A stretch of 64,000 nt of DNA from Acidobacteriota bacterium (lineage in GTDB: Bacteria; Acidobacteriota; Blastocatellia; Pyrinomonadales; Pyrinomonadaceae): contig QHXI01000056.1 of NCBI GenBank assembly GCA_003222895.1, positions 1 to 64,000 of the forward strand, written 5' to 3'. The translations under genes and the position numbers were made by a program. Positions 1 to 11,700 of this stretch are shown here, one piece after another (positions within the stretch are counted from its first letter, which is position 1; each line of letters starts with the position of its first letter). The notes under the pieces were generated by a model. The model worked only from the letters and a program-made list of their open reading frames with translations. It was not told where the DNA came from and ran no database searches.

Positions 1-3000
1 TGGTTCGGCGGAGGATCGGGTGTTTTGGTCACCAGACGGCTCATGAGGTCATACGCATAGGAAGTCGTCTTTCCGTTGAAGTCGACCTTGCTTTGCAACC
101 TGCCCGTCGGGAGATAGGAATAGGTCTCAGACTGCCCACCGGGAAGAACCCGCAGCGCTCTTCGACCAAGTTGATCGTAGCCATACCGAGTCGTGCGATT
201 CAGGGCGTCGATCTGAGAGATCTGATTTCCGACTTCGTCATAGCCATAGCGCGTCTCCTGCCCGAGGGCATCCGTCACTTTGACGAGACGCGTTAAGGCG
301 TCGTATTCAAACTGAGTCGTCTTGCCCGCTTGATCAGTCTTGCTTATCGGCCGTCCCGAAGCGTCATAGGCTATCGTCTCGAAGGTACCATCTGCATAGT
401 TGGTCTTGATGCGTCTGTTGTTGGCGTCATATTCATAAGTCGTCGTATGGTTCAACGCATCAATCATGGAAATCTGGTTGCCATTCGCGTCATAGGTGAA
501 AGAAGTGATATGCCCGAGGGAATCAACCACCTTCGAGCGCCGTCCGCTACAGCCGCAGTTGGGATCGTATACGTAAGTTGTGGTGTTACCACGTGCGTCT
601 TTCGTCGCCACGATTCGCCCGATTGCATCGTAGCTGGTCTGCATAGACGTTCCATCAGCAAAGGTGGTCTTTATCAAGTGTCCGAGCTCATCATAGTCGT
701 AGGAAGTTACGTGACCAGCGCGGTCTTTGCTCGTCAGCTTACGACCCTCAGCGTCGTAGGTTACTTCTTCGAGCGTTCCATTAGGGTTGGTGGTCCTGGT
801 TAGACGTCCCATGTCATCGTACGTTAATTCAGTCCGCCGGCCGAGTTGGTCAATGGTCGCGCTTTGCTGACCAATTGAGTTGTACTCAACCTGGGTAAAT
901 GAACCGTCGGCAAAGGTTGTCTTCTTCAGACGGTTCAATTTGTCGTATTCATAGCTCGTCGTGATTGCTTCGAGCTGGCCTTGCGCGTTGGTGCGCGTGA
1001 CGGTCTGGCTTGCGCGATTGCCGCTATTGTCATAATTGAAGGTGGTCGCGTGGCCGAGCGCGTCCGTAACCTTAGTCAAGTAGCCACTCGTATATTCGGA
1101 TCCCGTTGAGTTATTCAAGGCGTCGGTCGCTGAAATTAGCTGACCGCCGAAGACGCTGTAGACGTAGGTAGTAACCTTGTGCAGCGCATCCTCTCTCGTT
1201 AGCAGCTCACCTGCCGAGTTGTAAGTATTGGTGGTTACGTGGCCGAGCGGATCGGTCTGCGAAAGCACCTTACCAAGTACGTTGTAAGTGAACTGCGTTA
1301 CGTTGTTGAGCGGATCAGTAATGCTCGTCAGATGATCGTTACTGTCGTAGGTGTAAGTCGTCGTCTTGCCGAGCGCGTTTGTCTCAGTCAATAGGTTGTC
1401 GTTGGCGTCGTAGGTGAACGAAGTCACGCCGCCGCGCGCGTCTGTCTTGCGCAGAACATTCCCGCGTTCGTCGTATTCAAAGACAGTCGGGTGCCCGAGA
1501 CGATCAGTGACCGTCTCAGTGCGGTTCGGAATGTCGTGAATGTACGTGATGACTTTACCGAAGCCATCGGTGTGACTTATCAAGCGGCCGCTTGGGTCAT
1601 AGTCGTTGCGAATCGGCTGAATGCCGCGCGGATCGTGAATCGTCAGCAGCCGGTGGTTCGAGTCGTAAGTGTAAGTCGAGGTGTTGTTTTCGTTATCGGT
1701 ATACGAGACGAGATCGCCGTTCGGATCGTATCCGTAGGTCATCGAGTTGCCGTTCGGATCGGTGATGCTGGTGATGCGGCCCACGATGTCGCGATTGAAG
1801 ATAATGCTCTTGCCGCTGGAGTGAACAATCCCGCCCGCGCTGATCGTCAGAGTGTTGCCATTTGGATCGGCGAGGCTTTGCAGGCCGGTACGCTGATCGA
1901 TGATGTAAGCCGTGCCGTCTTCGGCAGTGAACTTGAAGACAAACGAGTTGAAGATATCCACGCCGCCGCCGAAGCCGATCAGGTTCACCGGCCCGGGCAC
2001 GCTGCCATCGATTTGGACATCAGATGAGCCGACGACTTCCAGCTTGCCCACGGTCCCGGACATCGGCGTGAAGCTGATGTTGGCGCTCGTTATCGGCGCG
2101 TTGCGTTGACAGTGCGGCGCAACGCTGGGTTGGAACTTGAAGACCTTGCCGCCGGGGAACGTCACGGTCACTGCGTGCGAGCCGACCGGTTCGAGACAGT
2201 AATTCGGGAAGACTTCCTGCGAAACTGTTTCGTACCACTTGAGACCGACGACGCTGGATTTCTCGACGCGGATGTTATGCAGCCCGAGGGTCCAGCCAAA
2301 CCCGAAATCGCCCACGCGTTTGTCGCGGCTGTCGTAGGTGCGTGTTACTTCCATCGGCACTCCCGCGACCGGGATGCTGAGGTCGGTGAACGAGACGGTG
2401 AAGTTGCCGACTTTCAGATTGCGCTCGACGATCACGCTGATATGCGTGCGCGAAGTCTGTCCAAACTGATCGGTGGACGACAGACGAATGTCGAACAAGC
2501 CGTTCAGCATCATCGTTGGATCGATGGTGCCCAGGGTTCCGCTGGCGGCGCCGTTGCCGCTGGCCAAAGATGTCCAGACGCGATTGTTCGCGTTGTCATC
2601 ACTATCCAGACTGTATTCGAGCATCCACGCTCCGCCGCTGACTGAACCTGTAACTATCGTCGGCTCAGTAACGCTGGCGTCGTCGGCCGGCGCAGTAATC
2701 TGCACTGTCGGCCCAGGAACATTGTCGTTAACGATGACGGTGACATCGTCGCTGGAGGTCAGCGCGCTATCACTCGCCGTCAAACGCAGCACGTACGTTC
2801 CAATCGCGCTGAAATGTGCGCCGGTAATGATCGCGTGAAGATTGTCGAACGTAACGTTGCCCGGGCCGCTGACTTTGGACCAAGTGGTAGTCAAAGCACC
2901 ACCCACCGGCAGGCCATCATCACTCGCGCTGCCGTCCAGTTGAGCTCCCGCCGAGAGGATCGTTGTTTGATCCGCGCCGGCATTCACCGTTGGCCCGTGG

Positions 3001-6000
3001 TTCTGCGCATTCACAGTGATCGTCACATCATCGCTGCTGGTTAGTTGTCCGTCGCTCGCATTCAAGCGCAAGACATACGTGCCGGCTGTGCTGAACTGCG
3101 CAGTTGTGACCGCTGTGTTGGGATTAGCAAAGGTAGCGAGCGCGGGCCCACTTACCTGCGTCCATTGGACCACCAGCGTGCTGCCCGACGGCAGACCATC
3201 ATCCGCGGCGGCGCCGTTCAAGTTCACCGTATTCGCCGGCAGAGTGATCGTCTTATCCGGGCCGGCGTTGACGGTCGGCGGTTGATTGTTTGCTGCCGGA
3301 TTGACGCTGACATAGAAATAGTTAGTGCTCGCGTATTCGGAATCGTCAGCCGTCAGACTCAGAATATAGAAGCCGGGTGTGCTAAAGCTCGCCGTTGTGC
3401 TCGCCGCATTTGGATTGGAAAACGTTACGATCCCCGGGCCCTGATTCTTCGCCCAATGACTGGACACAGTACCCCCCACGGGCAAACCATCGTCGCTGAC
3501 TATTCCGTTGAGAGGAGCAGTATCGGGCAGCGTGATCGTTTGCTGCGTGCCGCTACCGACTGACGGAGGTTGGTTCACCGGACTGATCGTGACCGTCACG
3601 TCGTCGTTCGCACTTAGCTGGCCGTCGCTCGCGGTCAGACGCAGTACGTAGGTTCCGGGCGTAGTGAAGAGCGCACCTGAGTTTGCTGTGTTCGTGTTGG
3701 TGAACGAGACCGCTGTCGGACCACTCACCTGCGTCCAATTCGCGGACACACTGCTGCCAAATGGCAATCCGTCATCAGTCACGGCCCCGTTTAGTTTGAC
3801 CGCGGTGTTGCCCACTGGCCGTAAGCTGATCGAATCAAAGTAAGCATCGTTGGTCGGAGGACAGTTGTTCTGCGCGATTAAGCGCACACGAATCCAGCCT
3901 GTGCCTATGGGAACAGTGTTTACTCCCTGCACCAAACTCCAGCTTGGCGCGTAACCCGAATAGGATTGAAGCGAGCCGATGATGCCGTCGTTTTGTGCAT
4001 TACGGTATTCGAGAACGACTTGCGGGACATCCGGAATAAAGCATTCGATTACCTGACGTATATAAGCCTGAAGCTCGAATTGCTGCGTGCCGGCCGCGAT
4101 GCTGGCGGCAAACGGCGAGACGTCGATATCCTGACGCAGTTCGGCATATCCTCCGTCGGTACCGACCCAGAAGAAACTGTTGCCACGATGCGGATCGGGT
4201 AAACCGGCGATGCTGCTATTTCCCTGAGTCCAGGTGGTTCCCTGTTCTACGACCCATCCAGGGATATGGCCGTTGACCAGTGGCAGATCATTTCCGGGGT
4301 TAACGATTAAGTTGCCCTTGATCGCCGCGGACAGATCCGCTCCGGCATTTGCCGTCGGCTCGTGATTCGTTGGCACTGGATTCACAGTTATCTGAACGTC
4401 ATCACTGGCGCTCAGGCTTGTGTCACTCGCGGTCAGGCGCAGGACATAGACACCGGCGGCGGCGAACGTCGCCGTGGTGAAAACCGACGCAGAGTTCGCG
4501 AACGTAACAGAGCCGGGGCCGCTGACTTTGGACCAGCTAACGCTCAGTGCATAGCCGGGTAAGCCATCGTCGGTGACTGAACCCTGCAGACTCGCCGGCG
4601 CCGGCAGAGTGATTGTTTGATCACTGCCGGCGTTAACCACGGGCGGCTGGTTGGGTACGTCGGTTAACCACTGAACAGAAGCGGTGCTCGAAGCCGAGTC
4701 TACGGCGCCACGCACGAGGTCGCTGCCCAGGTGCGTTCCCGTGTAACAGAACTGCGCCTGGCCGGCGGCATCAGTCGTAGCCGAAGAGTTGGAAGCATTT
4801 GCTCCGGTTACGGTGAAGCTGATTGTTCTTCCGCCCAGCGGAAACTGATCCTGATTTGTGACAGTAGCCTTGAGACAAGCCTGTCCATTGATCGGGCGGG
4901 CCAAAGTCTCTGGCGCCAACACGACGTTGGTGCTCTGAACCGTCGCGGCCATGTTCATTCCGCCCGGATAGCCATAGCCTTCATCCTTGGCAAAGCCATA
5001 GACGAAAACTCCAAAGCTCGCCGGGCCGTCGAGATTGTGCATGCCAACGCCGATCGGAACCTGCGCGCCGGAATAACCACTGACACCAATCGGCGCAAAG
5101 CTGTCTGCCGGAATGGGTGTCCCGTCCAGAGTGATGCCGCCCAACGATGCCGTGGGCGCAACCACGTTCGCGTAGTTGATTACAAAGTCTGTCGGCGGCG
5201 TGCTAACGGTGTAGTGGTTGAGGAACTGCGAGTATGGCGGAATGATCATCATCAATGGATCAGCCTGGCCAGTCGTCGGATAGTCGTAAAAGACACTGGT
5301 AGCCAGTTGAGCAACCATGATCGGTTTGGTGGCGATGATCTCAGCGGGGTTCTGCACTATTCGTTCAACCCACTGCCCTTGATTTAGCTTGGCGGTGAGA
5401 CTGCCGTTCAGATAGACCTCGGTATCATCTTGGGCAGCGATTAGGCGGAAAAAGTCTCCCTTGATGCGCGTCGCGAGAGGAATAGTCGCGAAGCGCTTGC
5501 CCCAGGCTGTCGTCGGCGGCAGTTGTTCGAGCAAGTGATCCGCGCAGCAACCTGCCTCAGCGGGAATGGTTGCCGCCTGATGGGCGCCGAACACAGCGAT
5601 CGCTTTGTCGGCGGTGACACGACTTCCGGTAAGGTCGCCAGCCGTTGTCGGGACCGTATTCTGGAGCAGATAGGTTTGCCCCCGGTTGAGCACTACATTG
5701 TAAGCAACGCCGGCCGATCTGGCGCCGGTGGTGACGGCCGGAGTTATGGTCACCGTAGTGCCGTTCTCGGTCGCTACGACTCCTAATTCACTCGAGGGCG
5801 CGAAACCCATATTGCTGTAAGTAAGAATGTAGTGGTCTTTTCCCAGCGCATCGACCGGCAAGCCAAGAAAAGCGTCCGAGCTGAAAAAGCGCCGGTTCAT
5901 TCCGTAAACCGTAACGGGCAGCTGCGAGGTTACGTTGATGCCATGCTGGCTGACCGCGTCCGACTCGTAGGTTTCCGTGTAGGGTAATTGCACCTTTACT

Positions 6001-8753
6001 ACATTGTTAGCCTGTACCGTAAAGTTCTGAGTGAAATTGAGCGAAGGAATTGTCACTGTACCGTTGGTGGTCGCCGCCGCGCTGATGAACAAGTACTGAC
6101 TGCCTTGATAGCTTTGCGGAAACATCAACCAGAAGTTTGTTCCCTGACTGCCGAGCGTACCGCTGGGCGGAGTGCCGCCGGCAGTGACAGGTACGCCGAC
6201 GCCGCCGCAATTCAAATACAGCGAGTCGCCGGCAAAAGCTCCAGTGATAATGTCGATCTTGGTTCCAGCCGGCAGGGGCACGGATACTTCGGCAACTCCA
6301 CCTGCTCCAGTCACCGCGCTGAACGTCGCGCCGTTCAAAACGAACTGAATCGGCTTACCGCTCAACGGCAGGTTCGCAAACGTGTCCATTAAGGTGGCGT
6401 GAATGACCAGAGGCGCGTTAGACGTCTGGGCTGGCGGATTCTGGAAGATCAACGCCGTCGGCCGCTTATTCACTGTGTAAGTGGCCATCGCGGATCCAAC
6501 GGCACCGTCTTTATCATTTATCGTGAGCGTGGCGTTGTAGACGCCGGGCACAGCGTAAGCATGGGTTGCCGTTGCGCTCGTGTTGCTGCAGTTATTACAA
6601 GAAAAAGTCTGGCCGTCGCCAAAATCCCATACGCCATGCAGAGTTTGGCTATCGATCGAACTGGGATCGGAAATGTGCGGCGCGTTGATCCAGTTCTCGC
6701 CCCAAACAACGGTCTTGCCCGCCTCGACAGTGACTGAAGGTGGAAGATTGAGCACCGTGATCGTCTTTGTCACGCTGGCTTTCAAGCCGTTGTCGTCACC
6801 AACTGTCATCGTCACGTTGAAAGAGCCGCTATCCGGAAATTGATAGGGATAATAAGTCGCCTGAAATAGATCGGTGATCGCAGAGCCATTGCCAAAATCA
6901 AAGATCCGATGGCCGACCGGCTGCATGAGAAGTTCAGACGTATCGGTGAACCGTACGAATTCGGCGCCCTCATTCGCGATGACCGGCGAGAATGAGAAGT
7001 TCGGCGCGATTGGCGATCCAGATGCTTTGAAAGTCATCTGGTGAATGGCCGTCAGCCCTCCGTCGTCGGTGACGATCAAGCTAACAGTGTAAGTTCCCGC
7101 GGCCGCGTAATGATGCGATGGACTTTCTTCGGTGCTAGTCCCGCCGTCGCCAAAGTTCCACGCCCACGAAGCAACGTGCCCGTCGCTGTCGGTTGATCGA
7201 TCGACGAAGCGCACTTCTGTGCCGGCGTGATCCGTCGTGTAAACATAGAAACCATTCAATGCGATCGAGCCGGAGCCGTAGTTGTTCTTGAGCAGTAGCC
7301 TGACGTAACGCGCCTGGACCGGTGGAAACGAAAAATGCTGTAAGGTCGCGGTGTTAACCAACGTTCCTGAAAACACGGTCGCAAACGACGCATCAGAGGC
7401 ATCTGTGGTTGAAACCTGAATATCGAAATCCTTTGGCGAGACGCTGAATTCGATACAGCTAAAGCCGCAGCGCGCAGAGCCCGGCATGAGCGCGACGTGA
7501 TCGATTGTAAACAGATCGGTCCCGGGCAGATTCAGCTTTAGCCATTGATTTGTATTTTGACCGTTGGCGGTAACCCAGAGAGAACTAGTATCGATGTCCA
7601 AAGCATTCGCTGGTCCCTGTGAAGTCGGATCGGAAGTGCTTGAATAGCCGAGCAGCGTTGATCCATGCGTCGAGTCAGTCAGAACCTCCAGCTCGGATAC
7701 TCCGATATTCGATCCGCTGTAGGAGTTCTTCCAATAAAATTCGATGTACTTGGCATCAACGGTGCTCGGGAATAAGAACTCCTGCGGACCGCTGAATAGG
7801 GCACCCGACAAGGTTCCTGAATACACGGTGGCGAAGGCACTGTCGTCAGTTGTCGTGGTCGACACACGTATGTCGAAGTCCCTCGGCCCGTGCGGGCCGG
7901 ACCAGTCGTTTGCCGGGTTGATGCGTACCCCGTAAACTTTATGAACGCTCTCATCCTCGAGCGAGGTTTTGACCCAGACGTCATTCACGACGCCGTTCTG
8001 CGAGTACCAATAAGAATTTACGTTGGCGTCAAATGCGTTTTCCGGCGGAGTTGTTGCAAATTCATATTGACCTGAAGAAGAGACTACCCTAGCGACACCT
8101 TCCGCGATCACATCGAAGTCCGGCGTATTGATAACGGCGCCGCCGCCCCCGTTATTCAGCGGCACATACTTGACGTATCTCGCCTGCACCGGACCACCCG
8201 GAAAGATGAATGTTTGCAATTGTGGATTGAAGACTACAGTTGCGGACAAGACGCGCGTGAACGATGAAGCATCTGGCGTCGTTGAAGATACCCAAACCTC
8301 AAAGTCCTTGACCCCGGTCCCATAGCCGTAGCCGAAATCGTACCAGGTAGCAATCTTGATTCCGTCCAGCGTGTAAGGCTTGTTTCCCCCAAGTTGAATA
8401 ATCGCAAACTGGTTCGCCGTAGAGGTGGTGACCCAACCACCGCGCGCATAGCCCAGCATTTGATCCGGCGTGTTGGTGCCGCCGCCGTAGCTGAAGTCAT
8501 AGATCGCGCCACCGCTGGGAACAAGCGCTGGAGATTGATTCAACGCGGAGTTAGGCTTGCCGAGGAACGAAACTATCGAATCTAATCCGCCGGCCGAGAC
8601 CGTTTGGAACGTGCTCAGATTTGCAAAGCTCGAGCTTCCGTAATTGCTAACGACTACCAGCTTGATGAAGCGCGCGGTTGCCGGTCCTCCCGGGAAAACA
8701 AACTCGACGGGCGTTGGATTGTTTGGCAGCGAGCCGATGAGCACACTGAACAT
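1..8753 (-). CDS. Giant RHS/YD-repeat surface protein, C-terminal segment (runs off left edge)
   Basis: This is the third frame segment of one giant gene. The frame is open from an ATG at 8753 to the left edge with no stop, giving at least 2,917 codons. In order it encodes discoidin-like domains (about 8750-7240), PKD domains (7240-6440), a bacterial Ig-like stretch, and an IgGFc-binding-like domain (about 6190-4930, beginning near GTNFWLMFPQSYQG). Five REJ/PKD-like repeats follow (about 4660-2700; signature DDGLP...W..VSGPG...F...YVLRL.A.D), then a DUF6531-type RHS entry region (about 2440-2250) and a long run of YD repeats of about 63 bp (1850 to the edge). RHS proteins are exported wrapped polymorphic or adhesive proteins. 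No RHS core or toxin tip is visible, because the end lies outside the window. The ATG at 8753 is probably not the true start: the frame continues the segment at 8647-12165 after a one-base frameshift near 8753. Confidence 0.85.
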   Translation of the reverse strand, partial: MFSVLIGSLPNNPTPVEFVFPGGPATARFIKLVVVSNYGSSSFANLSTFQTVSAGGLDSIVSFLGKPNSALNQSPALVPSGGAIYDFSYGGGTNTPDQMLGYARGGWVTTSTANQFAIIQLGGNKPYTLDGIKIATWYDFGYGYGTGVKDFEVWVSSTTPDASSFTRVLSATVVFNPQLQTFIFPGGPVQARYVKYVPLNNGGGGAVINTPDFDVIAEGVARVVSSSGQYEFATTPPENAFDANVNSYWYSQNGVVNDVWVKTSLEDESVHKVYGVRINPANDWSGPHGPRDFDIRVSTTTTDDSAFATVYSGTLSGALFSGPQEFLFPSTVDAKYIEFYWKNSYSGSNIGVSELEVLTDSTHGSTLLGYSSTSDPTSQGPANALDIDTSSLWVTANGQNTNQWLKLNLPGTDLFTIDHVALMPGSARCGFSCIEFSVSPKDFDIQVSTTDASDASFATVFSGTLVNTATLQHFSFPPVQARYVRLLLKNNYGSGSIALNGFYVYTTDHAGTEVRFVDRSTDSDGHVASWAWNFGDGGTSTEESPSHHYAAAGTYTVSLIVTDDGGLTAIHQMTFKASGSPIAPNFSFSPVIANEGAEFVRFTDTSELLMQPVGHRIFDFGNGSAITDLFQATYYPYQFPDSGSFNVTMTVGDDNGLKASVTKTITVLNLPPSVTVEAGKTVVWGENWINAPHISDPSSIDSQTLHGVWDFGDGQTFSCNNCSNTSATATHAYAVPGVYNATLTINDKDGAVGSAMATYTVNKRPTALIFQNPPAQTSNAPLVIHATLMDTFANLPLSGKPIQFVLNGATFSAVTGAGGVAEVSVPLPAGTKIDIITGAFAGDSLYLNCGGVGVPVTAGGTPPSGTLGSQGTNFWLMFPQSYQGSQYLFISAAATTNGTVTIPSLNFTQNFTVQANNVVKVQLPYTETYESDAVSQHGINVTSQLPVTVYGMNRRFFSSDAFLGLPVDALGKDHYILTYSNMGFAPSSELGVVATENGTTVTITPAVTTGARSAGVAYNVVLNRGQTYLLQNTVPTTAGDLTGSRVTADKAIAVFGAHQAATIPAEAGCCADHLLEQLPPTTAWGKRFATIPLATRIKGDFFRLIAAQDDTEVYLNGSLTAKLNQGQWVERIVQNPAEIIATKPIMVAQLATSVFYDYPTTGQADPLMMIIPPYSQFLNHYTVSTPPTDFVINYANVVAPTASLGGITLDGTPIPADSFAPIGVSGYSGAQVPIGVGMHNLDGPASFGVFVYGFAKDEGYGYPGGMNMAATVQSTNVVLAPETLARPINGQACLKATVTNQDQFPLGGRTISFTVTGANASNSSATTDAAGQAQFCYTGTHLGSDLVRGAVDSASSTASVQWLTDVPNQPPVVNAGSDQTITLPAPASLQGSVTDDGLPGYALSVSWSKVSGPGSVTFANSASVFTTATFAAAGVYVLRLTASDTSLSASDDVQITVNPVPTNHEPTANAGADLSAAIKGNLIVNPGNDLPLVNGHIPGWVVEQGTTWTQGNSSIAGLPDPHRGNSFFWVGTDGGYAELRQDIDVSPFAASIAAGTQQFELQAYIRQVIECFIPDVPQVVLEYRNAQNDGIIGSLQSYSGYAPSWSLVQGVNTVPIGTGWIRVRLIAQNNCPPTNDAYFDSISLRPVGNTAVKLNGAVTDDGLPFGSSVSANWTQVSGPTAVSFTNTNTANSGALFTTPGTYVLRLTASDGQLSANDDVTVTISPVNQPPSVGSGTQQTITLPDTAPLNGIVSDDGLPVGGTVSSHWAKNQGPGIVTFSNPNAASTTASFSTPGFYILSLTADDSEYASTNYFYVSVNPAANNQPPTVNAGPDKTITLPANTVNLNGAAADDGLPSGSTLVVQWTQVSGPALATFANPNTAVTTAQFSTAGTYVLRLNASDGQLTSSDDVTITVNAQNHGPTVNAGADQTTILSAGAQLDGSASDDGLPVGGALTTTWSKVSGPGNVTFDNLHAIITGAHFSAIGTYVLRLTASDSALTSSDDVTVIVNDNVPGPTVQITAPADDASVTEPTIVTGSVSGGAWMLEYSLDSDDNANNRVWTSLASGNGAASGTLGTIDPTMMLNGLFDIRLSSTDQFGQTSRTHISVIVERNLKVGNFTVSFTDLSIPVAGVPMEVTRTYDSRDKRVGDFGFGWTLGLHNIRVEKSSVVGLKWYETVSQEVFPNYCLEPVGSHAVTVTFPGGKVFKFQPSVAPHCQRNAPITSANISFTPMSGTVGKLEVVGSSDVQIDGSVPGPVNLIGFGGGVDIFNSFVFKFTAEDGTAYIIDQRTGLQSLADPNGNTLTISAGGIVHSSGKSIIFNRDIVGRITSITDPNGNSMTYGYDPNGDLVSYTDNENNTSTYTYDSNHRLLTIHDPRGIQPIRNDYDPSGRLISHTDGFGKVITYIHDIPNRTETVTDRLGHPTVFEYDERGNVLRKTDARGGVTSFTYDANDNLLTETNALGKTTTYTYDSNDHLTSITDPLNNVTQFTYNVLGKVLSQTDPLGHVTTNTYNSAGELLTREDALHKVTTYVYSVFGGQLISATDALNNSTGSEYTSGYLTKVTDALGHATTFNYDNSGNRASQTVTRTNAQGQLEAITTSYEYDKLNRLKKTTFADGSFTQVEYNSIGQQSATIDQLGRRTELTYDDMGRLTRTTNPNGTLEEVTYDAEGRKLTSKDRAGHVTSYDYDELGHLIKTTFADGTSMQTSYDAIGRIVATKDARGNTTTYVYDPNCGCSGRRSKVVDSLGHITSFTYDANGNQISMIDALNHTTTYEYDANNRRIKTNYADGTFETIAYDASGRPISKTDQAGKTTQFEYDALTRLVKVTDALGQETRYGYDEVGNQISQIDALNRTTRYGYDQLGRRALRVLPGGQSETYSYLPTGRLQSKVDFNGKTTSYAYDLMSRLVTKTPDPPPN

Positions 8754-11700
8754 TGGTCCCATCCGGACCAAACACGTTTTGCAAACGTACTCGATCAATT
8801 AGCGCCGCCTGTCCGTTCGTGGGGCGAAACACGGCAAACTGATTACTCACCTGCCCTGACGAAGTCTGCCAATAGCTACCCGTGTTGGTGTCAAGCAATT
8901 GTTTCGGGTGATAGGTCTCATATCCATCGTTGTGGTAGCTGGAGTAAGAAACAGTGCTCAGTTGCACCGGCCCGTTATTTGAGGCCAAAGCGAAGTCCGC
9001 CACCGGAGGTTGATTGGCTGTTACATTGATCGTGACATCGTCACTTGAAGTCAGTGCAGAATCATTTGCAGTAAGTCGCAGAACATAAGTGCCCAACGCG
9101 CTGAACGTGGCTGTTGTCGCCGCCGAGTTCGCATTTGCGAAACTAACCGGGGCGGGGCCGCTGACCTGACTCCATGAAATTGTAAGCGGCGTGCATCCGG
9201 GCAGACCGTCATCCGTAACCGAGCCATTCAATGCCGCGGTCGTACTCGGAGCGAAAATCGATTGGTCCGGTCCCGCGTTAACAGTAGGCGCGGCATTACT
9301 GCTGCCAAAACCATATTGCAGATGATCGACTTCGATTCCTCCGCTGGTGTTGAGCACGTGGATCGCGGAGATGCCGTCAGGATTGTAAGCGCCCAGGAAT
9401 CGATCTTCGGCGGTCGTGTCATAGTAGACGTCATCAGGGAGATTGAAAGGACCACGCAGCCCCATCGAGACTCCGTTGCGATCAAAGGCTTCGAAGTAAA
9501 CCTGGCCCGCGCCGTCTGTCCAAACTAAACCTGCGTGCGTTGGCAGAGAGCCCAGCACGCTCGCGTCGAAAGTGAACTTAACGCCCTGCGAGCCGTTGAT
9601 ATTGAAGTAGGAATCTCCCGAACCACCGTGGCCATCGATCACTCCGTCATCAGCATCGACTGAATCATGATAGCCGGGGCCGAATATCACGCCGGTCACC
9701 CCACCCGCGTCCGCGCTAACGCCGGGCGTATTCAAGAGATGGTCTTCAAAGTCTTCCAGATAAAAGTAATTCAACGCAGCGTTTCGGAACGGACTATCTT
9801 GAAAACTCAGGTAGGGTGTCGGATCGAAATAGTGCGCCGGAGTCGTGCTCACGAAATTGAGAGAGATCGCCACATCGTCATTGCTGGAAAGCTGAGAATC
9901 GCTAGCCGTCAGACGGAGAACGTAGCTGCCGGCCGCGCTGAAACTCGCCGCGGTGGTCACGCTGGACGCATTCGCAAAAGTCACGCTGCCCGGTCCGCTG
10001 ACTTTGCTCCACGAAATCGTAAGAGTGCTTCCCGCTGGAAGAGCATCGTCAGTCGCGCTGCCCTGAAGGCTGGCCGTGCACGAGTTAATACTCTGATCGG
10101 CGCCGGCATTCACGACCGGCGCTTGATTTGCTGCTGTCACCGTGATGACGGCCTCATCGCTGCTCGAGAGCTGCGTGTCCGTCGCCGACAAACGAAGGAC
10201 GTAAGTTCCGGCCGCGCTGAAGGATGCAGTAGTTACGGTGACGGCCGGGTGCGCAAACGTGACCGTTCCCGGTCCGCTGACCGTGCTCCAAAGAGTGGAC
10301 ACACTACTGCCCAGAGGTAATCCGTCATCGTTGACCGTGCCGCTGAGATTGGCGACGTTCGGCAGAGTGATGGCTTGATCCGCGCCGGCGTTAACTGACG
10401 GCGCTTGGTTCGGCGGCGTGACGGTGATCGTCACATCCGCAGTGCTACTCAACTCGCCGTCAGTCGCCGTCAATCGCAAAACATAATTTCCCGCGACGGA
10501 AAAATGCGCGACCGTCGATGTAGCGTTCGGATTGTCGAACACAACTGAGCCCGGTCCGCTCAACATGCTCCAGGAAACTGTGAGTGAGCTGCCGAACGGC
10601 AATCCATCATCAGAAGCCGAGCCCGCAAGCTGGGCTGTGGCATTCGGCTGCGACACCGTTTGATTTTGTCCAGCGCCCACAGTCGGCGCGTGGTTTTCCG
10701 GCTGGACGGTGATCGTCACCTCACTCTGCGCGGACAGTTCACCGTCAGTCGCGGTCAATCGCAGCACATAAGTTCCTGGCGCGCTGAACGTGGCGTTCGT
10801 ATCGGTCAGGGTCGCATCTTCAAAAGCCACTGTACCGGGCCCGCTCACCTGACTCCACGTGTTTGTTACCGTGCTGCCAACGGGCAGACCATCATCGGTG
10901 ACAGTTCCGTTTAGGGTTGCGGTGTGCGGCAAGGCGATCATTTGATCGGGACCTGCGCTAACCGTGGGTGGTTGATTCTGCGGCTGAACCGTCATCGTTA
11001 TGTCGTCGGTCGTGGACAACGCCGTATCGCTTGCGGTCAAACGAAGCACATACGTTCCGGCCAGGTTGAAACTTGCGGTGGTATCGAGGGCGTTCGCATT
11101 TGTAAAGGTCACCGTCCCTGGCCCAGTGACCTTGGTCCACGTCGTGGTCAACGTGCTTCCGCTCGGCAAACCGTCGTCCGTCGCTGAACCGTGCAGCGAC
11201 GCCGTCTGCGGTAATGTCAGCGTCTGATCGGGACCGGCATCGGCAGTCGGCGCGTGATTGGTTGGCGATTGTCGCGTGACGGTGATGCTGGCAGTCGCCT
11301 GATTGCCCGCTTGATCGACCGCGCGCGCAGAAATCTGATTACTTCCGAGAGCCAGCGATACATTTGAAATGGTCCACGTTCCGGCTGCCGAGTTGTAAGC
11401 CGCTTCGACATTGTTCACATAGACGTGCGCGACGCCCGTGGCGCCCGGCCCTGTGTCAGTGGCCATTCCGTTGACCGTAACGGCAGTCACTGTCGTCGTT
11501 GAGTTATCAGCCGGTGAAGTAATTGCAACTACCGGGGGCGTCGTATCGCTGGTCGGCGTGGTTCCACAAATATTGATGATGAGATAAGAGCCGGGATCAC
11601 TCGCCACCCGAACATCCAACTGGTTATTCGCCGCCAGGTTGACGGTTCGATCCACAGCCGCAACGTTCTGATTAAGATCGCTCGGCGAAAGAATATCAAC

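Noticed and set aside
1491-2645. Long plus-strand open frames (for example 1491-2027 and 2106-2645) across the giant gene
   Set aside because: They are antisense shadows of the minus-strand RHS and DUF6531 coding frame, which is uninterrupted and carries clear motifs.
2700-11300. About 280-bp direct repeats as a mobile or tandem DNA repeat
   Set aside because: They are diverged coding repeats of PKD/REJ-like domains within one protein gene.
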